This document shows positions 1-11,355 of a DNA stretch of 64,000 bases, in pieces; the first letter of the stretch is position 1, and each line of letters opens with the position of its first letter. The position numbers and the translations under genes are program-made. The notes below the pieces were generated by a model. It saw only the letters and a program-made list of their open reading frames with translations, was not told where the DNA came from and made no database searches. This stretch comes from Cryptomeria japonica (taxonomy: Eukaryota > Streptophyta > Pinopsida > Cupressales > Cupressaceae). Location: positions 826,366,896 through 826,430,895 of the forward strand of contig NC_081414.1 in assembly GCF_030272615.1 (NCBI RefSeq). Reading direction: 5' to 3'.

Positions 1-1671
1 ATGAGACGGATTAGGCAGAGTTGTCCCAGATCGAAGGTGAATATCATTTAGAGATAAAGAATAGGCTGGGTATTGATTGACATTAGCTGAATAAGCTTGT
101 GGTTGTTGTTGAGACTTAATATTAGGATTTGGCAACGTTTGAGTAGGCAACTGCATTGGTTTAGGTGGTACAACAGTGGCTGCAGGAGGAGGCATTAGCG
201 CAGGAGGCCGTGACAGCTGGATAGGCGGCTGATAACTAGAAGATTGGGCATTCCATGGATGGCTTCCCCTCCATTAAGAAGTAGGTTGCCAATTCCCTTG
301 AAACTAGTTTCCTTGGCCCTGAGGTGGGTACTAGTTCCCTTGTGGCTGCTGCCACTATGGCATTTGATTACCAAAATGCTGCCCTTCACCTTGAGAACCA
401 TACCAATTTTGATAATTACCAAAATTTTGAGAATATGGTGATTGCCATTGGTTATTTGGTGAATAAGAATTTCCACTATAACTAGAAAAAAAAAGTGGAT
501 CTGGAGGCATACCTTGTCTTTGGAAATTTGGTCTTCTTTGAGAAACATAGAAGACTTGCTCGCCCTCACCTTGAATTGGCTTGAAGTTAGGTACCTCCAC
601 ATTTGCAACCATTTTACATCTGCAATCCTTCTTTCGATGTTTACAATGTTGGTAGAATTCTGCAAGAAATGCATTAGCTTCCTCATGCTTCTTCTTAACT
701 GCTAGTGTATCCAACTGGGTAGCCATATTGTTTATAATGTCCTCCTTGAAGTCCTTTAATAGATGACTAAGTTCCAATCTAGAAACTCCAGTTCCAGATG
801 TTGATGATGTTGCACCTAGTTTAAAATGTTTGTTCTTCTTAGAAGAAGATCTGGAATACTTCTTGCAAATTTGTCCTAGCTCACCCCAAGTGGACTATGT
901 AATGTCACCTCCTCCCATAAGATCTAAAGAATCAATGCATTCATCACTGATTCCCCTCAAAATTATCAACTTGAGAGACTCTTCATTGAGAGTACTATGC
1001 TTGGACTTTTTGACACTAAATAGGAACCTTTCCAGATAATCTTCAAGACTCTCATCTTCAGTTTGTGTCATTCTAAAGATATCATCCCCATGATGATCAG
1101 TACCTCTACAATAATCTTTGTATTTTGCAAGAAACAACTGTTTCATCTCATCTCATGTACTGATTGTGCTACTACCCAAGCTCATAAACCATATCAAGGA
1201 TGACTCCTTCAAAGTGGTAGGAAAATTTTTAAGTCTATGGGCATCTATAGTATAGTCAAAACTCCTACAGAGAACATCAAACTCAAACAGAAATGTGTTC
1301 GGATCCTTTGTCACCAATCCATAGAATTTAGGGAGTGAAGATGTTGGAATGTTCTTGAGATTAGCATTATCATGTTGATCAGATATGGGGAACTCAAACT
1401 TTGGGCCTGGTGGTGGTGGCGGATTATTCCGACCAGGAGGTGGGTTCCCTTGCATTGGACTCGTGAGGATTGTTACTATAAGAAATTATTCTTCTTGAAG
1501 TCCAAAAAGGAACTGAAGACTACCTTCTGGAAATTTAGATTCAGGGTGGTACAAATTCTGTGGGGCTTGGTAAAGTTCAGCAAAAGGATTTATATCTGGA
1601 AAATTATCTTCTGCATGATTAGAATGAGTGGGCAGAAATCTAACTCTGGGGTCTCTTCTTCTTCTATGCAT
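1..1671 (-). pseudogene. Element A: gag of an Athila/Tat-like Ty3/gypsy retrotransposon, 5' part, broken
   Basis: Gag would form the virus-like particle of the element. One minus-strand frame can be followed from about 1671 down to base 1. It holds a basic N-terminus (MHRRRRDPRVRF), a proline-rich stretch (NPPPPPGP, near 1420), the capsid core (about 1390-895; 'LKNFPTTLKESSLIWF', 'ETEDESLEDYLERF'-like pattern) and an Asn/Gln/Pro-rich tail ending near 'LNDIHLRSGT', which is typical of Athila/Tat Gag tails. No CCHC knuckle is visible. In-frame stops lie near 1483, 1150, 892 and 352 and further stops below, so it cannot make a full protein. Protease and pol would lie to the left of the window. 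Lineage rests on the gag tail and the primer site; I am sure it is a gypsy gag and less sure of the exact lineage. Confidence 0.85.
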
Positions 1672-1772
1672 GTAGATTCATGAAATTTTTCGAACGATCA
1701 GGTATACCCAAAACAATTAATTGAAAACTGAAAAGAATAATAACCATAAGCAGTTCTTAGTTTGACACCATC

Positions 1773-1790
1773 CCTAGTAGCGGTGCCAAA
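1773..1790 (-). promoter_or_regulatory. Element A primer binding site
   Basis: Read on the minus strand this is TTTGGCACCGCTACTAGGG, a close variant of TTTGGCGCCGTTGCCGGGG, the usual primer site of plant Athila/Tat gypsy elements (tRNA-Asp type). It lies two bases inside the LTR edge at 1793, which fixes the element's orientation as minus. Confidence 0.7.
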
Positions 1791-1792
1791 AA

Positions 1793-2464
1793 TGTCTACT
1801 CCAACAATAAGAATAATAACTCTAATTGAATTCTCAACCCGAATTTTGGACATTAATCTGGTAAAGTTACTATTTTCATGGCTAGTGCTCATTTGATTGT
1901 CAACCCAGGGACGTAATACTTGAAATGGGTCTGCACTATATATGCACTAAGTTCCTTCAATAGCTATTCTACATTACCGCAGCAACTAACATTATGTGAA
2001 AAGGAAAGGAAAGAATGGAAATTAGGGAAAGGCTATAGGAAAAATTTCTACATAGTATTCATAAAAATAATGCTGGAAAGATCTAATATGGATAACAGAA
2101 ATTACTCTGTTTTGGCTTGGTTGTGGGAACAGTCATTGGATCTATTTCCAGTGGCTATAGGAATAGTCAAAGCAAAAAATTCTACTGTAACTAAAGAAAG
2201 AAAAGTAATTTCAACAAACACACACAGGATCACTCACCTAGTGGGCCCCCTTGGATGAGTGATATCAAGCTTCCAGAGAAAACTACTTTTAATAGATCAG
2301 AACAAAATAATTTTTATTCATTATTTCTGAAAGTTATTACATATTTTGAAAAGAAACTCAAGAAAGCCTATCAAAAATCCTCTGCTCTATTCCTTTATAT
2401 TTTGTCTAACCTCCAAGAAAAAGGAAGAGCTTATTTTTAAAGAGAATATCAACTACAATAGACA
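1793..2464 (-). repeat. Element A 5' LTR (672 bp)
   Basis: Left edge is TGTCTACT next to the primer site. The right edge is placed at AATAGACA, a 7 of 8 match to the inverted left end. A minus-strand TATA box (ATATAAAGG, 2394-2400) lies close to the 5' side as expected for an LTR promoter. The left edge is secure. The right edge is inferred because the other LTR is outside the window. Confidence 0.6.
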
Positions 2465-3017
2465 ACACAAATCATGCCCAGAAGAAGAGGTGGATGATTG
2501 ACTAATAAAGAAGATAACTAGTGCTTATCTGCAAGAAACATGGATCTAAACCGAACCACAGCCTTTGCATGTCATGGTGGTGTTTGTAAATTTAATGCTC
2601 ACTATAGTAAGACTTTGGTAGTGTTGCTTAACTTCTCTGCCTATGTCATACCTTGTGCTTGCTCAACTCCTCTTCAGTTGTCTCTTACATGATCTTTCCT
2701 TCTTTAGGCATGAAAGGAGGATATCCCCTGTGGCATTATTTATTACCTGCACTACAACAAAAACAACATACAAGGACATACATACGCATTTTATTTAATT
2801 AACACATCTATTAATTCACATATGATATTACCCTAAATAATCTACATGGCAACAGGAACAAATCACATGGCTATAGGAATAAATGGCATGGCTACAGGAA
2901 TAGACCGACAAAGTTCAAACATGATTTCATAAGTTCAGATTTAACACATGGAATACATATAGTCAATTTACAATACATCACTACTACTATGCAAACCAAA
3001 AGATGTCAAAAACCTAA
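2465..3017. other. Unassigned sequence between element A and the solo LTR
   Basis: About 550 bases with no convincing reading frame. There is a short imperfect triplication of 'atggcTAcAGGAAtAaat' type near 2845-2905. It may be more of the B1 element or an older host sequence; I could not match it to the rest of the window by eye. Confidence 0.4.
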
Positions 3018-3237
3018 GAGTTTGCAATGCCTCTACCCTAGTCAGCTTTGTAAAACCAGTTTGACCTTGGTTGACTTTTTATGTGGCATTCTTGAATGGT
3101 TTATTTACCGTGATGTAATGTTGTAGTCATATATTATAATTATTGTGCATACCTATTAATGTGCTTTCACGTCGATTCTTATGTAAGTTTAATTGTTTCC
3201 CTGATTCTTGTTATCGATCTCGAGCTAACACCTTCAT

Positions 3238-3260
3238 TATATATATATATATATATATAT
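3238..3260. repeat. TA dinucleotide microsatellite
   Basis: About eleven TA units in a row inside element S. Confidence 0.9.
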
Positions 3261-4802
3261 GCTTATGTGACTCTTGGTTGTAGGAGATTGCAGGTACAGT
3301 ACCGCCATGGTGTGAGGTTCATCTTCATCAAGATTCGTAAGGTTGAGTATACCTCTTTCATCCTTAGAATTTGGATTAGGTGGTCGTAAAACCCTCATTT
3401 TACCCTAGTCATGCTCAAGTGAGTGTCACCTATGGTCTATCAGTTTCCCTTTTTGTTTGGGTTTGCGGGTCGTGCATTTGGTTGTCTTTCTTGGGTTGTG
3501 TGCCTTGCGTGTGGTAAAAATTGAGTATTTTATCCTAAGTATTTAATTTGATTTAATGTGTTCATTTATGCATTAGTAATTGACGAATTAAAATAAATAG
3601 GTCTCTTTTATGTGATTAGTCATTAATTAAAAAGATCACTCTATTTATGTTTGTAGCAAGTTTAATTTAATGGTTAATTTAAAATCGTGAATTTATTTAG
3701 TTTATGCATTTTGAAAAGGGAAGATTTAAAGTTATTCGAAATAGAAATAATTTAATCCCTTTTTGCTTTTTGAAATAGAAAGGTTAATCTTAATTATTTA
3801 AGAAAATCAATTTTTATTAGAAAAGCAAGTTTAATCTATATATATATTTGATATAGTGTGAAAGATTGATTTTAGGAATTTGATTTAATTAAAATATTTT
3901 ACCCTCATTAATATTGTGAAATATAAATGTTAGCTTTGTTAATATTGAGAAAATTAAAATTAAATAAGAGAGAAGCATTTTAATTTTAATTAGAAAAGCA
4001 AGTTAGATTATTTGAAAAGTTGAAAAGAATGATTTTTCATTTTCTTTTATTGAAAAAGTGTTTAAATTCAAAATTAGGAGATTAGGTCAAATTCTATTCC
4101 ATTTAACCTAGGTGGGAAAATATTTTTAGGGTTGATTTTTTTGGGGAAAAATATTTTGGGATGGAGAAAATTGGGGATTTTGGAGGAAAGGCAGGTTTTC
4201 TTGAGTCGCGGGTTGGGCTCTCCATCGGATCTTGCCAGGAATGCGAAGAATGGTAGGATTCTTATTTTGTTTCCTTTGTTGAAAGAAAAAAAAAATTCTG
4301 GTTGTTTTCTTTTGAAGAAATTTTTTGATTGAAATAGGGCTTGGGTTTTGAATCTATGTATTTTAGTTTCAAGTATGGGAATTTTGGTGGTTTCATTGTT
4401 TGGGGAATTATCTCCATTATGCTCAAGATTTGTTTGTTGGGTTTAGTTTTTTTTTTCAGCAAGTATGTGTTTTGGGGGAAAAAAAACAAAATAATATTAT
4501 TCTGGAAAAGTCTTCAAAATGGTGTTTTTAGACATTCTAGAAAATATTACATAGACTATGAATAAATGGAAACTGGGGGTTTTAGTTTACTTTTATTATA
4601 TTTGGAGATTATTTTTGTTTGAGATTATCAAAAAATGCATATACATGTCTGAGGATTAGAAAATGAAATTCATGTCTCAGAGAATTCTAAGTCTGAGACT
4701 GCAGATTTGGGATTTGTTTATATTTTTTGGGGGGGAGCTTTTATAAAAAAAAAATTATTTAAAATTTGATTTTGGGTGTGGGGAGCTTACACACGGCCCT
4801 GT

Positions 4803-5046
4803 CGAAACCCACAGCTGTGGTTCCACGTTGTGGAAACCACAGACCGTGGATTCCACGTTTTGTGGCTCCACAACGTGGAGGCCACGGCTGTGGTTCCACA
4901 TTGTGGAAACCACAGTCTGTGGTTCTCCATGGCTGTGGAGACCACAATCTGTGGAAACCACGGTTGTGGTAACTACAACCCATGGGATCCACAGCTGTGG
5001 TGACCACAGTCAATGGTAACCACGGTGTGGGGGCCACTATGTGGCG
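4803..5046. repeat. Cluster of GC-rich short palindromes (CCACNGCTGTGG type) in element S
   Basis: About 240 bases built almost only from CCACAG/CTGTGG, CCACG/CGTGG and TTCCAC/GTGGAA words in alternating orientation, such as CCACAGCTGTGG, TTCCACGTTGTGGAA and CCACAACGTGG. Units are about 12-28 bp and imperfect. Either strand could fold into many small hairpins. The flanks are strongly AT-rich. Open frames cross it on both strands because the words contain no stop; I do not regard them as coding. Confidence 0.85.
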
Positions 5047-6504
5047 AGTTAAACTTTTTTTTAAATAAAACAAAAAAATATATATTAAAATTTTAAGTTT
5101 TGTTTGTTTTTTCTTTAAAAAAAACAATAAAATAGTAAAACTTATTTTATGTAAAGTTTATTTTTATAGTTTTTTATATTATTATTAATTATTTTTATTA
5201 ATGAAGATTAATAAATATATATTAATTAATAATTAATTTTGGAATCTGTGTAGTATGAAGTACCATTTTGGGTATAGATAGAATAATTACTTTTATTGCA
5301 AATTTTTGAAATAAAATATGTTTATCATTTGGAAATTTTAAATAATATAATATTCAGGAATATATTATTTGAGAAATTAAATGATAATAGGTTATCTAGA
5401 AATTTATATGAGTAATAAAAAAGAAAGAAATGTTTATCATTGGATATTTTGAAAACTTAAATGATATGCCATTGGAATTATTAGAAAATTTAATAATGTA
5501 TCGATTGGAAAATTGGTAAGTTAATGATATTTTAATTTATAATTTTCCTCTATAATGAGAGTTAGACAAATGGCATTATTGCAATTGTGGTATTGTATTC
5601 ACCTTGTAATGGTGATTTTTTTGTTAATGTAATTTTGAAAATAGATCATTTAGAAAACTTGATCGATTTTCATTGTTTAAACCAATAGAAAAGAAGATTG
5701 CCCTTGCCCTGTTATTGCCTATGCAAGTTAATTTCAGTTTTTGCTTTTTTTTAAAGTAATGGCAAGGCCTTGATATGTTTTGTTTTGACCCTGACGTTTG
5801 TTTGATTTGGGGTACCTCTAATGTCTTTGGTCTCTAGTTTGGTTGTTGCCTTGTGATGGTGTTATAACTGGTCTTGTCCTTTATGCGGGTGTCAAGAGTG
5901 ATTTGTGTTTGACCATAGTTGATCAGGTCTCTAGTTAGGGTACTGTTAGGGCATTGGACCTTTGTATTTTCTTTTAATATGTCCAGCTGGATCTGTTTTT
6001 ATGTAGGGATTGTCTATGTATTTATTGACCGGTATGGTCGTTTGTATATTGGTTATGTTCGCCTTGATGGCAGGATTGTAAATAATGTGAACCTTATGTA
6101 TCCTTAACTTATTTAAATGATCAGAGGGGTCTTGCAGTTGAGCAGACCCAGAGATGTAGCCCTTTAGGGGTGAACTCCGATATCAATTTGGTGTTATGTG
6201 ATGTTTTTGTTCTTATGTTTCATGTTTGATGTTAGTATGTATGGATGGCATTTTGATAGAATGTATAAGTGGATTAGATGAAATTAATCATAAATGCATG
6301 TATGCAATTGTCTTAATTAAATGTAGGAATGTGGATCATGAAAGGATCTAGATTTGAATAATAGAATGTAACCAATTTTAGTTATTGATAATACAATTAA
6401 GTATGCATGAAAAAACCTCATTAGTTATGATGAAATTATAGTGCATTTTCGAACAAGATGCATGGCATGAGTTTAAGGTAAAATTGAACGTAATGAATGG
6501 ATAA

Positions 6505-6835
6505 CAATTATTGGATGAACTCATCATATTTCCTAAACTATAATTCTAATGGATGAACTTATTTGGTTATTCACATTCTAACCTTAATAAATGAACTTCG
6601 TCTTATTAGCTATATTTTAACTATAATGGCTGAACTTATTTGGTTATTCATATTTTAACCTTAATAAATGAACCTCATCCTATTAGCTATATTTTAACTA
6701 AATTGGATGAACTCATCTAGATATCTATGTTTTAACTTTAATGGGTAAATATCCTCATGATAGACTCATCTTCAACCATAATGGATGAACGCGTCCTATT
6801 ATCTATAATTTTAATTTATTGAGCAAATTATATCC
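6505..6835. repeat. 38-39-bp tandem array in element S, with a 77-bp two-unit period
   Basis: About eight degenerate units of the form AATGGATGAACTTATTTGG..TATTTTAACTWT. Alternate units resemble each other more than neighbours do (the 'TTATTTGGTTATTCA' and 'CTATTAGCTATATTTTA' forms), giving a 77-bp higher-order period. Confidence 0.8.
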
Positions 6836-7104
6836 ATGTTTTAAGTAATAACATGTAATTAAGTTAACCTGCTTAATTGGATCAAATGACGTGTGTTGAG
6901 TTGGGTGATAAGTTACATAATCACATTGGGAAAATCCTTAGGTTTATTTAGTCTTCCGTTGTGTTATTGAAGCTTTACATAACTCAATGTATCTTAATGT
7001 TGTGTCTTATAAAAAAAATATTGGCACTCCATTTGTGCATTTTAGCTTTATCCCTTCAAGGTTTCCTGGTAGGGTATTACAGAGTTCTGATAATAAAAAA
7101 ACAT

Positions 7105-7640
7105 GACAAAATCTCAACTAATCACCACCTAATGTAAATATCTGTATAGATGGGCCAATATGCAAGACCCCCAAGCAAACCGGTGACCCTGTGTCACCAT
7201 ATCCTCCAGAACCAATCCCCATCCCACTGCCAGTCCCTTCAACCTATGGTTGGGACACAGGATGCCACCTACAAAACCTTCCAATACTGATGGTAGTGGG
7301 GCATAATCAAAGTCTATGAACTCCTGTGAAGGGATCTCATATCCACAAATATGCTCATCATGGAAAATCCAGCGAAGCACCTCTATCCCATCCTCCTCGT
7401 TCTGCTCATAAGGCAATAGTGCCCCTACCATAGGGATCTATAGAATCCAATAACAGTCATTTGGAGTGACTGTGATCTTGCCCATAGCCAAATGAAAGGT
7501 GTTTTTGTCATTGTGCCACCTCTCTGCCAATGTTGTCAGTAAACCTCGGTTAATGATATACCAAGGCGTGTCCAACAATGAGGACAACCCACTTCTCTCA
7601 ATGATATCTCTATCCACCTGTGTCAATCACGGAATTAGAG
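7105..7640 (-). pseudogene. Antisense plant mobile domain (PMD) coding remnant in B1
   Basis: Minus-strand frame with the pattern of the plant mobile domain (aminotransferase-like, MAIN/MAIL type): 'LLTTLAERWHNDKNTFHLAMG', 'ITVTPNDCYWIL', then 'FIDFDYAPLPSVLEGFVGGI' and 'HRFAWGSCILAHLYRYLH'. PMD proteins occur in plant silencing factors and in several transposon families; their biochemical activity is not settled. A TAG at 7438-7440 interrupts the frame where the B2 copy has a CAG codon, and another stop follows at 7126-7128. The gene runs opposite to the retrotransposon. The C-terminal part is missing or unrecognisable next to element S. Confidence 0.8.
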
Positions 7641-7739
7641 ACCATGGCCTCAGAAATTGCTTTCACGACTGAAGAACACCAAGTCATTCCTGTCACAAAC
7701 AAAACGGGTCTAAATATCAGTTCCCACATCTATCTGATA

Positions 7740-8990
7740 TATCCAATCAACATTTCATATCAACTTGAAACAATGAAAATCAAATCCATATCAAAACCAG
7801 CATTCCATATCAACTTGAAACAAATCCAAAATCAAATCAACTTTCATACAGAAAATCACAAATCTATATCAAAATCAAAATTCCATATCAACTTGAAACA
7901 AATCTAAATCAAATCAAGTTTCATATCAAAAATCACAAATCCATATCAAAATCAACATTCCATATCAACTTGAAACAACGAAAATCAAATCAAGTTTCAT
8001 ATCAAAAATCACAAATCCATATCGAAATCAAAATTCCATATCAACTTGAAACAAATCTAAATCAAATCAAGTTTCATATCAAAAATCAAATCCATATCGA
8101 AAGCAAAATTCGATATCAACTCGAAACAAATCTAAATCAAATCAAGTTTCATAACGAAAATCAAATCCATATCAAAATCAAAATTCCATATCAACTTGAA
8201 ACAAATCTAAATCAAATCAAGTTTCATATCAAAAATCAAATCCATATCAAAATCACAATTCCATATCAACTTGAAACAAATCCAAAATCAAATCAAGTTT
8301 CATAACGAAAATCAAATCCATATCAAAATCACAATTCTATATCAACTTGAAACAAATCTAAATCAAATCAAGTTTCATAACAAAAATCAAATCAAGTTTC
8401 ATATCGAAAATCACAAATCCATATCGAAATCAAAATTCCATATCAACTTGAAACAACGAAATTCAAATCAAGTTTCATATCGAAAATCACACATCCATAT
8501 CGAAATCAACATTTCATATCAACTTGAAACAAATTTAAATCAAATCAAATCCATATTGAAAGAAAAATTCCATATCAACTTGAAACAAATCTAAACCAAA
8601 TCAAGTTTCATAATGAAAATCAAATCCATATCGAAATCAAAATTCCATGTCAACATGAAACAACGAAAATCAAATCAAGTTTCATATCAAAAATCAAAAA
8701 TCCATATCAACTTGAAACAAATCTAAATCAAATAAAGCTTCATAATGAAAATCAAATCCATATCAAAATCATAGCTCCATATCAACTTGAAACAAATCCA
8801 AAATCAAATCAAGTTTCATATCAAAAATCAAACCTATATCGAAATCAAAATTCAATATCAACTTGAAACAAATCCATATCAAATCAAGTTTCATATTGAA
8901 TATCAAATCCATATTGAGAAATCAAATCAAAAATACATATCACACAACTCATATCAGGAACCATATTGAAAATCATAGATCAAAACTCAT
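7740..8990. repeat. 75-bp tandem array in B1 (about 15-16 units)
   Basis: Units start with CCATATCAACTTGAAACAAA and continue through AATCAAATCAAGTTTCATATC; starts at 8036, 8111, 8186 and 8261 are exactly 75 bp apart. Each unit contains TTGAAAC and GTTTCA as a small inverted pair. Because 75 is a multiple of three, open frames stay open over several units; they are not evidence of a protein. Confidence 0.9.
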
Positions 8991-9254
8991 ATCAGACATC
9001 ACATTAACAGTAGAAACCAAAGATCCAAATCAACAAAAATTCAGGATCATCATTCAATCAATCAACTTGGAACTTCGACAACAAAAAAAAATTCAAAAAT
9101 CTATCAAACAATCACGCATCAACACAACAGACACAAAACTGGCTAAAACACCCATCTAGGAACACTTGGCAGACACCTACCCAACCCAACCCATCTTCCT
9201 TCATCTATTTTTCCCCCACAGCATCACCTTTCCTTTCTTATCTAGCTACATTTT

Positions 9255-9525
9255 TTGGCCACGTGCTAAAAAATCCCCCCCATGCGCTAAACTACCACCT
9301 ATGCTCTTGCTAAACTTAGCTACGCGTGAAAACCTTACCCTATGAGCTACCTTGTAACCCTATGCGCTAGGTTACCTTATGCGCTACCCTATTCCCTGCA
9401 TGTGTTACCTTGTTGGCTCTATACGCTATCCTGCCCTATGCACTACCCTACACCTACGACGCGCTATCCGACATCACCTAGACGCTACCCTAGTTTTATA
9501 ACCCTATGCACTAAACCGCGAGAAT
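9255..9525. repeat. Array of ATGCGCTA-type octamers in B1, 17-21-bp steps
   Basis: Recurring (A)TGCGCTA, ATGCACTA, ACGCGCTA and ATGAGCTA words, each followed by a variable C/T-rich spacer, about 13 occurrences. Same motif and orientation as the array at 61170-61640 in B2. Lies between the PMD remnant and the 3' LTR. Confidence 0.8.
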
Positions 9526-10070
9526 CTGACACAAAAAATCAAAAACATCATCAAAATTTACAAAACAAAAAGAAAAAGGGGAAAAATTTAGACAACTTAC
9601 AGGTGGACCATACGTGGCAGGCCTCCGGTATCGACAAACATACTCGAAACAATGTGAAGCATAGGGAACCGAAATTTTGTCACTCTCACCAAAAGTCAAA
9701 AGGCACAAATGATGCAAATAAAATCACTTTTCACCTTTTTATAGGGTAAAAGTAAATTAGGGTTAGTAGGTGGGGAATGTATTTTTCTCGTGCTCTCGCT
9801 TCTAACCCTAGCAAACATCCATTTTCGGGAGATGAATCAATTGGCACTCATTAAACACAAAAGAAAATTTCACAATGCGATCAAATCTACAAACTATTAT
9901 CAAATCAATCAAATTTTCCTTTTTTTTTATTCATCTCCCAAGGGGGCATCCTCAATATTGATCATCAAATCTGGGGCAGGACATCAACATTTCAACACAC
10001 GACATCACATCAATCAAATTTTGGCGACACATCAATTTTCTTTGAATCAACATGTGCACACACGTCACTT
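9526..10070. other. B1 sequence between the octamer array and the LTR
   Basis: Corresponds to 61640-62214 in B2; both contain 'TTCATCTCCC' followed by 'AGGGGGCAT' and 'GTGCACACACGTCACTTC'. No convincing coding sequence. Confidence 0.6.
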
Positions 10071-10085
10071 CAAAGAGGGGAAAAA
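10071..10085 (+). promoter_or_regulatory. B1 polypurine tract
   Basis: CAAAGAGGGGAAAAA directly before the 3' LTR start TGTATATG; matches AAAGAGGGGCAAAA of B2. Expected primer for plus-strand DNA synthesis. Confidence 0.7.
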
Positions 10086-10123
10086 TGTATATGTATAAAA
10101 ATGACCACTTTCCTAAATGAATA
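10086..10123 (+). repeat. B1 3' LTR, first 38 bp (split by G1)
   Basis: TGTATATGTATAAAAATGACC.. equals the first bases of the B2 LTRs (TGTAGACGTATAAAAATGACC). The last five bases, GAATA (10119-10123), are the target site duplicated by G1. Confidence 0.85.
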
Positions 10124-10295
10124 TGTAGCGTCCTAAAATTGTGACACTTGCAATTTCGACTGCATTGGGGTCTTCACGATGGCGTTGCAACACGGAACCT
10201 GAATGGAGACCCCGAAACTTGTTCATAACATCAAAAACTGCATTTTTCAGCACCCTGGCCTGATCCTCCTTGCACTCTGCTATCCCTGGAGGTGG

Positions 10296-10400
10296 GACCA
10301 TGGCACCCAGCGCCCTGGTCCTTTAGGACTAGGGCGCCCAGTGCCCTGGTCCCCCAGGACCATGGCGCCCAGCGCCCTGGTCCCTGGCCCTATTTTGGGC
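10296..10400. repeat. GC-rich palindrome cluster in G1 LTR
   Basis: Three to four repeats of GCGCCCAGNGCCCTGGTCC with the inverted words GGACCATGG and GGACTAGGG between them (CCTGGTCC..GGACCA), able to fold on itself. Copy in the 3' LTR at 22993-23098. Confidence 0.85.
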
Positions 10401-10506
10401 CCGGTCTCTTTTGGGGCATCGGGTCTTTAAGTTTGCAAATTGGAAAATAATGTTTCCTGGTCGGCCTAATGTCGGGAAAATCAGTCTATCAACCCTAATT
10501 GACAAG

Positions 10507-10514
10507 TATATAAA
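10507..10514 (+). promoter_or_regulatory. TATA box of the G1 5' LTR
   Basis: TATATAAA in 'GACAAGTATATAAACTAC'; same in the 3' LTR at 23203-23210. Confidence 0.6.
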
Positions 10515-11355
10515 CTACATTTCCTCTCTCAAAAAGGGAGGAGGACATATGTAGGAAAAAGATGCGAAAGCAATATTCAAACATTCAAACATTCAAGCAT
10601 TCAAGCATTCCTTCAAGCAATTGAGCATTCTAAGTCTCCATTCAAGGCTAAGTGTTGCATTCAAGACAAGGATTCAACCATTGAAGAGGAGATCACATAC
10701 AACATACAACATACTACATACATTACACCTTCGCATGTAAGAATACAAACATTCTTACAACAAGGTATCAGTACTTGTTTACATTACAAACATTTACATT
10801 TACAGCATTCTCATTTCTTGGTTAATTCCAAAACTGGGGTTTGACCTAAAGGCAAACCCCTCATCCCTAACCCCCCAATCGTCCTCTCTTTTCTATGTGT
10901 AGGTTGCAGGTACGCGGCTGTAATTGAAGATCTGAAATCCTTGTGCAGAAACGAACAGATCCCCCTTCGTTTCGCGGATTTTTCAGAGGACCGTGTGCAC
11001 GCCGGGCGCCATCGTCCCGTCAACTTTCACTCAAATTTGCAGAACAGCACCGTCTCGACATTTTATTGCTAATTCCAGGTCTGCAGCTTCATCCCATATC
11101 CCTATCTCTATTTATAAGCGAATCTTTCTTGCTTCTACATGCATTCCTAGTTCAACCATTCTTTCCACATTTCTTTGCAAAAGAGGGTATCCTTGATGTC
11201 TTAACCGTTGAAACTCATTTAGAATCCAATCTTGCCTTGCATGGGATTGGATCTTGTGGGTTTCAACCCCTCTTTTGAATGTAAAGTCTCCCCTAAGTGA
11301 AAACCATCAACCCTAGTGACTCTCCCTTCTCTCTCCTTGGAGTTGGGGAGGGGAG

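Larger units (their letters stand above)
3023..7081. mobile_element. Element S: probable 4.06-kb solo LTR
   Basis: The unit starts TGCAATGCC and ends GGTATTACA, imperfect inverted ends of LTR type, and is flanked by the 5-bp direct repeat GAGTT (3018-3022 and 7082-7086). No internal LTR pair, primer site or pol homology is visible, so a solo LTR left by LTR-LTR recombination fits best. The interior is AT-rich with weak short reading frames only. It holds a TA microsatellite, a GC-rich palindrome cluster (4803-5046) and a 38-bp tandem array (6505-6835). Orientation is unknown. It could instead be a non-coding LARD-like element. The TSD was found by looking for it, so the call is probable rather than certain. 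Confidence 0.6.
7087..10085 (+). mobile_element. Element B1: 3' internal region of a giant Tat-like gypsy element
   Basis: Matches in order the 3' internal region of the complete copy B2: antisense PMD coding remnant, long array with ATATCAACTTG words, array of ATGCGCTA words, then AAAGAGGGG and the LTR. The pol region and 5' LTR are not in the window, and the left part is interrupted by element S. Element G1 splits its 3' LTR. Confidence 0.75.
10124..11355 (+). repeat. G1 5' LTR, first part (split by C1)
   Basis: Starts TGTAGCGTCCTAAAATTGTG and matches 22820-24051 of the 3' LTR base for base apart from scattered substitutions. Carries the palindrome cluster 10296-10400, a TATA box TATATAAA (10507-10514) and, further down, one copy of the GGACCGTG motif (10988). 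Broken at 11355 by copia C1. Confidence 0.95.

Noticed and set aside
1920-2258. 112-codon plus-strand frame in the element A LTR
   Set aside because: Lies in an LTR on the strand opposite to the element, AT-rich and without family signature.
4759-5127. Overlapping open frames on both strands in the palindrome cluster of S
   Set aside because: Frames are open because the repeated words lack stops; the predicted peptides are repeats of the words and differ by frame.
7970-8594. Open frames of about 110 codons in the 75-bp array
   Set aside because: Unit length is a multiple of three, so any stop-free unit gives a long frame. Low-complexity Asn/Gln/Lys peptides without start context.
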